Of a DNA stretch of 64,000 bases, positions 45,418 through 53,932 are shown one piece after another. The stretch is taken from the IMG/VR virus record IMGVR_UViG_3300042397_002774, positions 62,001 through 126,000 of that record, one strand, 5' to 3'. Source of the DNA: a virus. Position numbers and translations under genes: made by a program. The notes under the pieces were generated by a model. That model had not been told where the DNA came from. It searched no databases and worked only from the letters and a program-made list of their open reading frames with translations. Position 1 is the stretch's first letter; each line of letters opens with the position of its first letter.

Positions 45418-45770
45418 TATATTCTACCTTGCTTTTCTAAAGCCATTAATTTATCTAAAGCATTCATCGCTCTAAATAATTGATTGTATAATTTACTAAT
45501 TTCTTTTGCTGTAGCAGCAATATCTGGATTTGTGGAGAAAGTGAATACATCAAATTCTCTTTTATTTTGAATAATATTTCTTTTAATACCATCAATTTTA
45601 GGTAGATTAATTACTTGAGAAGCAGACATTTCAGGACGATTTGGATCCTGAGGTAATGGGACTAAAAGTCTTCCTGTTTTGTATAATTCTCTTTTTTGAT
45701 CGGGAGTTAAGTCTGAAATAGTTACTTCAGGACTTCCCATAATTTCGTCTAATATATCTGTTAATTTCAT
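45417..45770 (-). CDS. Small helical protein of the neck operon, unknown
   Basis: The product has 117 residues. It begins MKLTDILDEIMG; the C-terminal helix (AATAAKEISKLYNQLFRAMN, then ALDKLMALEKQGRI) is amphipathic. A Pro-rich middle (LVPLPQDPNRPEMSASQVIN) separates the two. The gene overlaps the gp15-like start by 1 nt. Head completion or neck adaptor by position only. The N-terminal form 'M-K-L-x-x-I-L-x-E' recurs at 46111 and 53928. Confidence 0.5.
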   Translation of the reverse strand: MKLTDILDEIMGSPEVTISDLTPDQKRELYKTGRLLVPLPQDPNRPEMSASQVINLPKIDGIKRNIIQNKREFDVFTFSTNPDIAATAKEISKLYNQLFRAMNALDKLMALEKQGRI

Positions 45771-45772
45771 AA

Positions 45773-46111
45773 TTAATATTGTCCTACTTTTTCAATTGTT
45801 TGTAATCTAGGTAAAAATTGTAATAAACCATCTACTTTATGAGTAGTTGATGCTGCAACTTTAATTTTTTGAATATCTTCTTCTGGTGTTGATGATACAA
45901 TATATTTTAATTTTAATAAAGCAAATTCAGCTACATTAGTTGCCTTTGCATCTAAAAAATCACTTTGTTGTACAGTTACAACTACAACTCCAGGAAGAGC
46001 TCTAACCTCATTATAAATCAATACTTGATTATAATTTGAATTAGTTTTTATCAATACTTCTATTTTGTATATAGATAAAATTTCGTTTAATATATTTTCT
46101 AGTTTTATCAT
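45773..46111 (-). CDS. Small neck-operon protein, possibly a tail or head completion factor
   Basis: The start is chosen at ATG 46111 (MIKLENILNEIL); a longer frame begins only with TTG and runs into the previous gene, whereas this ATG overlaps the previous stop as ATGA. The 112-residue product has a beta-alpha-beta pattern: LIYNEVRALPGVVVVTVQQS and FALLKLKYIVSSTPEEDIQK, like a small ferredoxin-like fold, with a helical C-terminus. No family recognised. Confidence 0.5.
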   Translation of the reverse strand: MIKLENILNEILSIYKIEVLIKTNSNYNQVLIYNEVRALPGVVVVTVQQSDFLDAKATNVAEFALLKLKYIVSSTPEEDIQKIKVAASTTHKVDGLLQFLPRLQTIEKVGQY

Positions 46112-46701
46112 GATTCTAATATATTTAATCTTGTCATTCTTGTTAAAGAACAATTCAAGATATATATAATAAGGTTGCCAGATGCATTTGCTGATTGAGC
46201 TGATACAGGTGATCCTGCAGCTGTATAAAACTGAGCATCTGTTGATGTTACTTCATAATATCTATCTCTATCAACTACTATATCTCCCACTTCTGGAGTA
46301 AAGTTAAATTGTTCAACTGTTAATTTTGGTATGCTTATTGTAATGTTTTGAGTAGGGTCGGAACCATAATCAGCATCTACATAAGATAAAGCAGTTCTTT
46401 CAATTAAACACTTTATTTCCATTGGAGGATAATACCATTTCTCCATTGACTCACCATACATATTAGCTACTGTATTATCTAAGTCACATTTAAAATACCC
46501 TACCTTCATACCAGCAAAATTAATTGCTTGTTGAACAGTAGCAGCTGCTTGACCACCAGGTCCTGGGGCAGGTGATGGTGGTGCAGGTGGAGGAGTTGGA
46601 CCTGAAGGAGCAGGGGATCCTACTCCACCTCCTTTTGGTGGAGATGGTATAAATGGAGCCTGTGAAACTGTTCCTCCTTCTTTTCTAATTCCTTTTTGCA
46701 T
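46108..46701 (-). CDS. Neck protein, gp14-like, with Pro/Gly-rich N-terminus
   Basis: The product has 197 residues. Residues 10-50 are a Pro/Gly/Ala linker (PPKGGGVGSPAPSGPTPPPA). The folded part has EIKCLIERTALSYVDADYGS, then FTPEVGDIVVDRDRYYEVTS at about residues 135-155. This echoes the T4 gp14 stretch '[21 protein letters not shown]'. Position between the gp13-like and gp15-like genes agrees. It would help form the connector onto which the tail docks. It overlaps both neighbours (TAATG upstream, ATGA downstream). Confidence 0.5.
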   Translation of the reverse strand: MQKGIRKEGGTVSQAPFIPSPPKGGGVGSPAPSGPTPPPAPPSPAPGPGGQAAATVQQAINFAGMKVGYFKCDLDNTVANMYGESMEKWYYPPMEIKCLIERTALSYVDADYGSDPTQNITISIPKLTVEQFNFTPEVGDIVVDRDRYYEVTSTDAQFYTAAGSPVSAQSANASGNLIIYILNCSLTRMTRLNILES

Positions 46702-48698
46702 TACTTAATATAAATTGGTAAAGGAATAGATGCTAAGGTATCTTTTAAGAAACCTGCTTCTTGTTGTTTTCTCTCAAGTTGACTCTTACGAGAAACTTCA
46801 TTTAACATTTCCTTTAATTCTAAGATTAAATCCTCTTTTTCTTTTCTAGCATCCGTAATCAATTCAGAACCATTTATCGGTCCTATACCTTGAATACTTG
46901 TACTAGAATATTGAATACGAATATGTGCTTCAACTTCCCTAGCTAATGCTAAAGTATACTTAAATATCCACATTCTACCAACGGTATTAATGTTCATATA
47001 TACAGGATTTCTGTAAGGAACATTCATTACATCAGTAACAACATTTTTTCTTCTATCTCTTAATATATTATTTTTATTGCTTTTTTTAACATATTCAAAG
47101 AATAAATTTAGATCAATAGAAGGTCTTGGGAATATTCTTAATTGGTTATTTTGTAATTCAAATGAATAACTAGCACGTCTAATAGTATCGTTTAATTCAA
47201 TGGATTGAATTTTCTGTAAGTCAAAATTCATAGGCATTAACAAGAAGTTAATACCAGGAGAAAACTGACCAAATCCAAATGTTTCAAGTAATGATTGAAC
47301 ACCAGTACCTGTACCAGCATATGGATCAAAATATCTTGCGATTGCTGGGGGTTGTTCATAATACACTCTTCTAACCTCGATTGTATCTCCAGGTTCTAAT
47401 GATTCAGAAACAGCAGCCCAAGCATTTAAATCATAATCTTGTTCTCCAGGAATTAATTTTAATGAACCCTTTTTAATATCATAACTACCACCCACATTAG
47501 CTTCAGCACCATAACCATCAGCAATAACTGATGTTATAGTTGTTAAGTTGTTGCTTAATACTTTATCATTAAATGTTTCTAAAGTAGTTTGAATATAAAC
47601 TGTTGGAATTTCACCATTTGAACCTGTAAATCTTGCACCATTACCCGCAATATTAGGAGTAGTAGTAAAGAAATAAATGTGAGAAAATCCTTCAGGAATT
47701 TCATAATTAGATCCTGATGTTACTCCTGTAAATTGAGCTGATGTTCCGTTAATTCTAAAATTAGTAATATTAGAATATGATAATGAAGAAGAAATATTTA
47801 AAGTTGTTGCAGTAGATCCTGTAGTAAATACCATATTAGTGCCAAATGAAGCAGAAGATACTGCTGTTAATTTAGCTGCTATGTTTGCTGCGGTTGCTGC
47901 AGGTGTACTTCCAGTTACAATATAAAAATTTGTACTAGTGTCAGGTAAACTACCAGAACCAATATTAAAAGTTGTAATAGTATTATTACTACCTGTTACA
48001 ACAAATGATGTTGAACCTGAGGTAATACTAACGCTAGCTGCATCCCATGATGAAGTAGTAGCATTGTAAAATGGTGTAACAACTGTTGCACCACCAGTTC
48101 TGTTAAATTGATTATATACAAATTGGCTCAAATCCATTATAAGATCACCAGGTCCTGTATATGTTGGGTCATTAAATCCAGATCCTAAAGTAAATGAGTT
48201 GATATAATTAAAATCAGGCGCGATAAAATCGTTTATAGAGGCGGAAATAACCCAGATCTCATTATCTACGATAGACGCTGAATAAGACTGATTAAAGTTT
48301 ACTTCAGCAAAATTCGCTGGTCTTGGAGCAGACCAAGATACCGGAGAACCAATATCATCACTTAATATATGTGTGTATCCTATATTTGAAAATGGAGAGG
48401 TTTCTGAACCTTCCATGTTAATATAGTTGTCTCTAATTTTGTATTGGTAAACTAAATTACCGTATGTAGTAACGGCTTCTTCAAATGCAGCATATACAGT
48501 TAAATCACTAATGTTCAATGTTGATAAACCTATACCTGTACCTAAACGTTGAGCAATATACTTAGCAGCACTCTTAGCATCACGTAAGAATTCAGGATCA
48601 TCAGTATAATATTCAAAAGGACAATTGCCTTTTACATTAGAAAGGTATGATACATCACCACCGTAATTATCATATAGTTGCATTAAGTTAATCGCCAT
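46701..48698 (-). CDS. Neck protein, gp13-like, with large beta insertion
   Basis: The product has 665 residues, over twice the T4 gp13 length (309 aa). The N-terminus (FLRDAKSAAKYIAQRLGTGI, then LSTLNISDLTVYAAFEEAVTTYGN) and C-terminus (FKYTLALAREVEAHIRIQYS, then INGSELITDARKEKEDLILE) fit the gp13/head-tail adaptor pattern: a start helix with 'rLG', and 'LG..R.k...ip...l.G.eLl..g..eke.l...l' at the end. Between them (about 120-400) is a Ser/Thr/Gly-rich beta insertion with SGSTSFVVTGSNNTITTFNI. It may be exposed on the collar. First gene of the neck operon, with a promoter motif 22 nt upstream. Confidence 0.6.
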   Translation of the reverse strand: MAINLMQLYDNYGGDVSYLSNVKGNCPFEYYTDDPEFLRDAKSAAKYIAQRLGTGIGLSTLNISDLTVYAAFEEAVTTYGNLVYQYKIRDNYINMEGSETSPFSNIGYTHILSDDIGSPVSWSAPRPANFAEVNFNQSYSASIVDNEIWVISASINDFIAPDFNYINSFTLGSGFNDPTYTGPGDLIMDLSQFVYNQFNRTGGATVVTPFYNATTSSWDAASVSITSGSTSFVVTGSNNTITTFNIGSGSLPDTSTNFYIVTGSTPAATAANIAAKLTAVSSASFGTNMVFTTGSTATTLNISSSLSYSNITNFRINGTSAQFTGVTSGSNYEIPEGFSHIYFFTTTPNIAGNGARFTGSNGEIPTVYIQTTLETFNDKVLSNNLTTITSVIADGYGAEANVGGSYDIKKGSLKLIPGEQDYDLNAWAAVSESLEPGDTIEVRRVYYEQPPAIARYFDPYAGTGTGVQSLLETFGFGQFSPGINFLLMPMNFDLQKIQSIELNDTIRRASYSFELQNNQLRIFPRPSIDLNLFFEYVKKSNKNNILRDRRKNVVTDVMNVPYRNPVYMNINTVGRMWIFKYTLALAREVEAHIRIQYSSTSIQGIGPINGSELITDARKEKEDLILELKEMLNEVSRKSQLERKQQEAGFLKDTLASIPLPIYIK

Positions 48699-48719
48699 TA
48701 TTCACTAGTATTTGTCATG

Positions 48720-48728
48720 TATAAATAT
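48720..48728 (-). promoter_or_regulatory. Late-promoter-like motif ATATTTATAC
   Basis: The motif lies 22 nt before ATG 48698, between phoH and the neck operon. Confidence 0.6.
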
Positions 48729-48736
48729 TGAATATA

Positions 48737-49405
48737 TTACTTCCCATATTCATAATCCAATATCTTACCAACTAGGTCCGATCTATGGTTTGTTGCTAAT
48801 TTAATCCACTGAATTTCTTCAATTTTTTTAGATAATTCAATAGCATATGATAATCCATTTAATTCACCTGTTGGGTTTTTAATATCAGTTTGTTCATTAT
48901 CCCCATTAATCACTATTTTACCGTTTTTACCCAAACGTGTTAATATAGCTAACATCTCACCTTTAGTTAGGTTTTGAGCTTCTTCAACAATTAAAATATC
49001 ATCAATTGTTTTACCACGAATAAACTGAACAGGTAATGCTTTAATTTTTTCGTCCTGTACCAATTTTGCAACTTCATTTTTATCAGAACAACATTTAGAT
49101 AAATTTTCTAATAGAGCTTCCATATATGGATCAAACTTTTCACTTAATGCTCCTGGTAAAAATCCTAAACTTTTACCTACCTCAACAGCAGCACGTGTAT
49201 TGTATATGCAATCTATTTGTTTTCTTTTAAGAAAATCTAATGCTGCTTGAGCACATACTAATGATTTTCCGCTCCCTGCTCTACCTGTTATTATAACAAT
49301 TTGGTTTTCTACTATTAATCGTTTTGCTTCTTTTTGTTCTTCATTTAATTGAACTGCGTTAATTGATTTAATTTCACTTTTGCGTTCGCGATTAGGTTCT
49401 CTCAT
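48737..49405 (-). CDS. phoH: PhoH-like P-loop ATPase
   Basis: ATG 49405 (MREPNRERKS) is chosen over an upstream TTG because the promoter motif (49429-49437) lies 24 nt before it. The 222-residue product has Walker A GRAGSGKS at residues 41-48, AAVEVGKSLGFLPGALSEKF, Walker B ILIVEEAQN, and NGDNEQTD followed by the arginine-finger-type LATNHRSDLVG. These are the PhoH/RNA-helicase-like motifs. phoH is common in marine and freshwater T4-like phages; its role is unsettled (phosphate stress or RNA metabolism). It lies between capsid and neck genes as a single-gene unit with its own motif and an upstream terminator. Confidence 0.92.
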   Translation of the reverse strand: MREPNRERKSEIKSINAVQLNEEQKEAKRLIVENQIVIITGRAGSGKSLVCAQAALDFLKRKQIDCIYNTRAAVEVGKSLGFLPGALSEKFDPYMEALLENLSKCCSDKNEVAKLVQDEKIKALPVQFIRGKTIDDILIVEEAQNLTKGEMLAILTRLGKNGKIVINGDNEQTDIKNPTGELNGLSYAIELSKKIEEIQWIKLATNHRSDLVGKILDYEYGK

Positions 49406-49428
49406 ATGTAACGGTTGTTTAATTTCCA

Positions 49429-49437
49429 ATAAATATT
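49429..49437 (-). promoter_or_regulatory. Late-promoter-like motif AATATTTAT
   Basis: The motif lies 24 nt before the phoH ATG (49405), directly after the capsid-gene terminator; it decides the start codon. Confidence 0.55.
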
Positions 49438-49440
49438 AAT

Positions 49441-49470
49441 AAAAGAAGCCCGACCTTACGGGGTCGGGCT
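49441..49470 (-). terminator. Strong intrinsic terminator after the major capsid gene
   Basis: AGCCCGACC (49447-49455) and GGTCGGGCT (49462-49470) form a perfect 9-bp stem with a 6-nt loop and are followed on the sense strand by TCTTTT. Confidence 0.9.
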
Positions 49471-49518
49471 CTTTATAACTATAATACTGAGACTATAGCG
49501 GGGTATTGTTTAATTAAA

Positions 49519-51111
49519 TTAAACAGTTTCTAAACCATGAACGATCACTTTACCATAGAATTCAGGACGAACCATTTTCTTAGCGTAACGAGTCATCAAA
49601 CCTTTACGTGGAGTAAATGTTGTTGGATCGTATACTAATGGAGTCATCATTACAGGGATGTAAGGAGCAAATACAGCACCAGTTTCTAAGAACTGAGCAC
49701 CTTTATAACCCATCAAGATGATGTTTTCAGTGAAGTAAGGGTTTTTGTAAACTTTGTAACGGCTGTTTAAAGAACCGATCTTTTGGATACCGAAATTGAA
49801 TTCAGCTTTATCACCATCACCATCAGAAGCAAATCCTGGGATTGATTCTAAGATAGTTGCAACAGTTGGAGATACTACTAAGAAGTTAGCACCACCACGT
49901 AATGTTAATTGGTGAATCTTGTTAGATACTTTTTGTAACTTAGTACCTAAAGTTTGGAACCAACCACCTTGAGTGTTGAAGAAAGTGTTTGTTAAAGAAG
50001 CGAAAGCGCTACCGTTCCAAGCTACGTTGTTCTGAGCTGACCAATATTCAGTAGTTGAAGTTGGTACGTTCTTGATCAACATTTCTAAGATTTCTAAATC
50101 GATTTCCATAGAGATGTATTGGCTCATCAAGCTAGTTAATTCAGCTTCAGCGTCGATTGAATGGTAAGCATTCAAATCTTGAGCGAATTCTGGAGTCCAT
50201 TGTGCTTTTAACTTACGAGTTTTAGCAACAACTGCTTCAGACTTCATGTTAACGTCTAATGAAGGGATAACGATTTGAGAAGCGCTGTTAGCGTTAGGTA
50301 CGCTGTAGTCAGCTCTGTCTTCGAAATCACCACGAGCGTTATCACGGTTAGCTTTATTGTAGAATAAAGTTACAGTACCGTGAGCTGGAGAACCAGTTGC
50401 GATGAAGATCATATCATTACCAGATACTTTAGTGTACTGAGGTAAGATTGTAGATTCGTCGAAGTTAGAACCACTAACGAAACAAGCTCTTGCAGCTTCT
50501 AAATCTTGGTCAGTTTGAGCAGCACCGTTAGTTACAGTGATTTTCTTTAAAGAACCTGTAGCTACAGTTGAATCGAAGTTAACGTCAGCTAACAATACAG
50601 AAGAAGTAGCTGCAGTTAAAGATGCAGAGAATTGGTTAATTGAATAACCGAATTTACCAACACCATATAAACCTTTAGTGATGTCAGTTGACTTTAAGTC
50701 AGCAGAAGCACCATATAAAGATCCAGCAAATGCTTTCTTATCAGTACCATACTTGAAATCAAGATAGAAGATAAGACCTGAAGGTAAGCTCATTGATTGA
50801 ACTGAAACGAATTCTTTAGCGCTGATATCACCGAACACACGGCGAACTAACGGTAAAGCAACTCCAGCCCAGTTTTCACCAAAACCACCAGCACCGAAAG
50901 TAGCAGCACCACCACCTAAACCAGTTTGGTTGCTTTCTACTACTAATTGCTTAGCTTGGTTTTCTAATAAGATAGCCATGTTGTTTTTCTCAACTTCGCC
51001 TTTAAGACCTTCCAAAAGGCCAGACTTAGCCCACTTAGAGACTAAGGTGTTAGCTGTATCCATTACACGAGCGTAAGGATTAGCTGATTCTAATAATTGT
51101 TGAATTTCCAT
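49519..51111 (-). CDS. 23: Major capsid protein, gp23-like
   Basis: The product has 530 residues (T4 gp23: 521). N-terminal residues 1-59 look like the cleaved propeptide: helical, ending with candidate sites ILLE (47-50) and LVVE (56-59) just before GLGGGAATFGAGGF. The HK97-type core follows: WAGVALPLVRRVFGDISAKE then PSGLIFYLDFKYGT, and the C-terminus VYDPTTFTPRKGLMTRYAKK, then MVRPEFYGKVIVHGL, is typical of gp23. Hexamers form the shell; cleavage by the gp21-like protease (53933-54541) triggers expansion. Preceded by the scaffold gene (25-nt gap) and closed by the strongest terminator in the window. More G/C in codon third positions than in the fibre genes. Confidence 0.95.
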   Translation of the reverse strand: MEIQQLLESANPYARVMDTANTLVSKWAKSGLLEGLKGEVEKNNMAILLENQAKQLVVESNQTGLGGGAATFGAGGFGENWAGVALPLVRRVFGDISAKEFVSVQSMSLPSGLIFYLDFKYGTDKKAFAGSLYGASADLKSTDITKGLYGVGKFGYSINQFSASLTAATSSVLLADVNFDSTVATGSLKKITVTNGAAQTDQDLEAARACFVSGSNFDESTILPQYTKVSGNDMIFIATGSPAHGTVTLFYNKANRDNARGDFEDRADYSVPNANSASQIVIPSLDVNMKSEAVVAKTRKLKAQWTPEFAQDLNAYHSIDAEAELTSLMSQYISMEIDLEILEMLIKNVPTSTTEYWSAQNNVAWNGSAFASLTNTFFNTQGGWFQTLGTKLQKVSNKIHQLTLRGGANFLVVSPTVATILESIPGFASDGDGDKAEFNFGIQKIGSLNSRYKVYKNPYFTENIILMGYKGAQFLETGAVFAPYIPVMMTPLVYDPTTFTPRKGLMTRYAKKMVRPEFYGKVIVHGLETV

Positions 51112-51136
51112 TTTTAAATGAATTTGTTTTTTATTT

Positions 51137-52270
51137 TTAATATTTTGTTATACCTGCTAACTTTTGGAATCTAGAAATTTGTTCGTTTGTTTCAACGATT
51201 TGTTTGCTAGGTGCATTGCCAGCTGGTTTTGAAGCGAATCCTTTAATGATTCCTTCTTTTACCATACCTTTAGAAGTTTCTTTAGCTTCTAGAGACTCAT
51301 TAAGAGCTTCGAATACTAATTTAGCTTCGTTTGGTGTTGATGCTTTATCAAAGGCGTTAATTACTTTGATTTTGTTGTCTTCTGATAAGTTTTTAGCTTT
51401 GAAGATCTTGTTAACATATAATAACTTAGCGTTTAATAAGTTAACTTCATTCAATTCGTTACGTAAAGTTTTGATTGTAGCAACTGCTTCATCTAATTCT
51501 TTTTCGTCTTTTTTAGCTTTCTTAGCTTCATCTACTACATCTTCAGTTGCTTCGTTTTCGTCTAAAGCATCTAATTCAGCTAATAGTTCTTCTAAGTTGA
51601 TTTCATCTTCTGAAGATTCAGTTTCTTCTTCAGTACCATCTAATTCAACAGCATCATCTCCCATCATTTCTTCTTCATCTTCTGCACCTTCAGCGCCTAA
51701 TTCAGAATCTACGATGTCTTTGATAATGTCTTTTAAATCTTCAATAGATAAATCAGCTACTGATGTTTCTTCTTCAGATGTTTCATCTTCCATTTCTTCT
51801 TCAGTTTCTTCTTTACCTTCTCTCATACCAGAAGCGGCTGCGGCTCCTAATTTTTCTAATTCAGCATATGCCTTCTTAGCCATAGGTCCACCCTTCTTAA
51901 TAAGAGATTTAATACCGTTGATGATGTTTTCTAAACCAGCACCAGCTGCATTTGATGGATCATATCCACTGCTTGCTCCGGTTACTTCGTCGATTTCTTC
52001 ATCAGAACCTTCTTCAAGTTCTAATTCAGCTAAAAACTCGTCTAAATTCAACTCTTCTTCCATGTTTTCTTCATTGAAAGTTTCTACTTCTTCGATTTCT
52101 TCTTTAACATCTTCATCATCTTTTGCCATTTCTTCTAATTTAGAAGCTAACATAGATTGTAAATGAGGAGTTAAAGTTTCTTCAAGAGCAGCTTTTGCAT
52201 TAACTAACGCAGCTTCGCGAATAGTTTTTGCTTCAGCAATTGCTTGCTTAAATAATTCTTTGTTTGTCAT
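51137..52270 (-). CDS. 22: Prohead core scaffolding protein, gp22-like, with conserved C-terminal tag
   Basis: The product has 377 residues and is extremely acidic: residues 45-245 are dominated by Glu/Asp (DEEEMMGDDAVELDG), with a basic helix at about 130-150 (IKSLIKKGGPMAKKAYAELE). From about 255 to 345 it is helical with alternating charges, like a coiled-coil core protein. It ends FQKLAGITKY, matching the tag of three other head-region proteins. Position between the protease and the capsid gene, as T4 gp22, and composition suggest the scaffold that is degraded during maturation. The 146-nt leader is the longest gap in the window. Confidence 0.7.
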   Translation of the reverse strand: MTNKELFKQAIAEAKTIREAALVNAKAALEETLTPHLQSMLASKLEEMAKDDEDVKEEIEEVETFNEENMEEELNLDEFLAELELEEGSDEEIDEVTGASSGYDPSNAAGAGLENIINGIKSLIKKGGPMAKKAYAELEKLGAAAASGMREGKEETEEEMEDETSEEETSVADLSIEDLKDIIKDIVDSELGAEGAEDEEEMMGDDAVELDGTEEETESSEDEINLEELLAELDALDENEATEDVVDEAKKAKKDEKELDEAVATIKTLRNELNEVNLLNAKLLYVNKIFKAKNLSEDNKIKVINAFDKASTPNEAKLVFEALNESLEAKETSKGMVKEGIIKGFASKPAGNAPSKQIVETNEQISRFQKLAGITKY

Positions 52271-52416
52271 TTTGTCCTTAAATTTTTTTCGGAAATAAGC
52301 TTATTAGAGGGGAAGCTTAATAGGGATTTGTATAATACCTGAACTACAATAAAAAATGGGTAGTCCATTTTAGGCTACCCATAAATATATGTAGATACGA
52401 AAAACCGTGAAAAGTT
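52271..52416 (-). promoter_or_regulatory. 146-nt leader of the scaffold gene with motif, terminator and second inverted repeat
   Basis: Reading on the sense strand from the stop at 52417: a late motif (ATATTTAT, 52381-52388), a terminator hairpin overlapping it (52352-52382), then about 80 nt with a loose inverted repeat AAGCTTCCCCTCTAATAAGCTT (near 52298-52319) and AAGGAC just before ATG 52270. I see no other gene in it. Unlike other units, the motif comes before the hairpin, so the hairpin could attenuate transcripts into the scaffold and capsid genes. Confidence 0.5.
52352..52382 (-). terminator. Terminator or attenuator before the scaffold gene
   Basis: ATGGGTAG (52356-52363) and CTACCCAT (52375-52382) form a perfect 8-bp stem with an 11-nt loop, followed on the sense strand by six T residues. 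Confidence 0.8.
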
Positions 52417-53928
52417 TTAAGCAGCTACTATTTTTTGTGCTAGTTGTATAACTTCTGCTGTTTTAAATGCTGCTGCTCCTCCTTCTAATCCTTTTATAAC
52501 TAAATTAACGGCATTAGCAGCTTCAAATCCTGAGGCTACAGCAGCTGCGGTTAATATAGCGGCATAAACTCCATGAGCGGCATCATATAACGGTGATGTT
52601 TGATCAAATGGGTCTTGATTACCAAATTTTTTAGGATATGCTTTCTTTAACACATAAGAAATTGCTTCAATATATTTGTGTTCTAAGTCATGCCCCTTTT
52701 TTTGCAACCATTGTCCTACTTGTGTTTGTCCTACAGCTCCATAAGAAAAATAATTAGCAGCTCCATCAACAGCTTTACCAAGTAAATTTATTAAACCTGG
52801 AGCACCTGCAGTTAGCGCAAATAATGTAAGTGGTCCTAGTTCATTTATTTGTCCATCTTTAGGAGATGGTTTTATTGTTGATGCTGCAGATTTAAGATCT
52901 CCTAGTATATCTAGTAATCCTTTTTCAACTCCTTGCCCAACATTAGCTTCTACTTCAGTAATAATACCAGCTAATTGCTGCATTCTTATAATTTCATTGA
53001 TATTAGATTTCATTTCTTGAATTTTAATTTTTGTATTAGAAATACTATTTACTTTTTCTTCTATAGATTTTATAGTTTTATATAGATCTTTTAAAAATTC
53101 TTTATAACCTTCGGGGTTATGTTGTTTTATTTTAGATAAATATTCTAAATATTCTGATAGAGCATAATCTGAGTCGGAAGGTGTTCTTATTATTTGGCTT
53201 ACAAAGTTAAATATTTTTTGGAAAAATTTTCTACTACCTGTTCCATCTATAAATTCTTTTGTTTCAGTACTAATAATTTTAGTTTTACCTGCAAAATATT
53301 GTAATATGTTTAACAGTGCTTTTTCAATCCTTTTAATATCTCCGGGATTATTTGTAGTATTTAATACTCTATCAGTTCCTGTTATTAAGGATTCAAAAAA
53401 TTGACCAGTAAATGTTTGAAATTCAGCCCATGATTTGTAATAAATAGCTTCATCATTAGGATCATAAGCTTGTTTTAAATAATGGTGGTTTAAGGCAGGA
53501 TCTTTAGCATGTATTAACTCATGTTTAAGAGTCTGTCTTAACCTTTCAATACCTGTATTTTCATTTCCAGTAACAGTTTTATAAAGTCTTTGATCAAAGT
53601 CTTGAAAACTATTAGGTCCCGGAAAAAATTGTTTAAAATAGGTTTGATTTATAAAAATCCAATTATCTGTTCTATTATTTTTATCATACGTAGAAAATTG
53701 ACCTTTAGCATTTTTGTCAATAGCACCAACACCAATTTCTACTTCTCCTTTTTCACCATCAGAATAGATGTATGATATTTTACCAGCAGACCAAACCTGC
53801 CCACTACTAGGAATATTTTTGGTTTTAATAATCTCAATTATTTCTGGGATTATTGTTTCTAGTTGTTGTCTTTCTTCAGGGGTAAGAGTTAAAGTTCCTT
53901 CTTCAATTATGTTTAGTAACTTTATCAT
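52417..53928 (-). CDS. Zinc metallopeptidase-like protein fused to a tagged internal head protein
   Basis: The product has 503 residues. Residues 1-190 include a zincin motif, LRQTLKHELIHAKDP at about 130-144 (HExxH), with a downstream Glu in YYKSWAEF as possible third ligand. Residues 190-300 are helical. From M306 a second unit begins: MKSNINEIIRMQQLAG, then IITE, nearly the same as the N-terminus of the 225-aa protein (MKNQLNEIKRMQQLAG). The rest (SYGAVGQTQVGQWLQKKGHD onward) is Ala/Gly-rich with hydrophobic helices (LTLFALTAGAPGLINLLGKA). It may be packaged in the head and ejected. A separate product from ATG 53013 is possible. Function inferred. Confidence 0.6.
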   Translation of the reverse strand: MIKLLNIIEEGTLTLTPEERQQLETIIPEIIEIIKTKNIPSSGQVWSAGKISYIYSDGEKGEVEIGVGAIDKNAKGQFSTYDKNNRTDNWIFINQTYFKQFFPGPNSFQDFDQRLYKTVTGNENTGIERLRQTLKHELIHAKDPALNHHYLKQAYDPNDEAIYYKSWAEFQTFTGQFFESLITGTDRVLNTTNNPGDIKRIEKALLNILQYFAGKTKIISTETKEFIDGTGSRKFFQKIFNFVSQIIRTPSDSDYALSEYLEYLSKIKQHNPEGYKEFLKDLYKTIKSIEEKVNSISNTKIKIQEMKSNINEIIRMQQLAGIITEVEANVGQGVEKGLLDILGDLKSAASTIKPSPKDGQINELGPLTLFALTAGAPGLINLLGKAVDGAANYFSYGAVGQTQVGQWLQKKGHDLEHKYIEAISYVLKKAYPKKFGNQDPFDQTSPLYDAAHGVYAAILTAAAVASGFEAANAVNLVIKGLEGGAAAFKTAEVIQLAQKIVAA

Positions 53929-53932
53929 AATA

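Noticed and set aside
53140-53165. Further copies of the late motif inside coding regions (for example near 53145)
   Set aside because: They are not placed before a start codon and are expected by chance in such AT-rich DNA.
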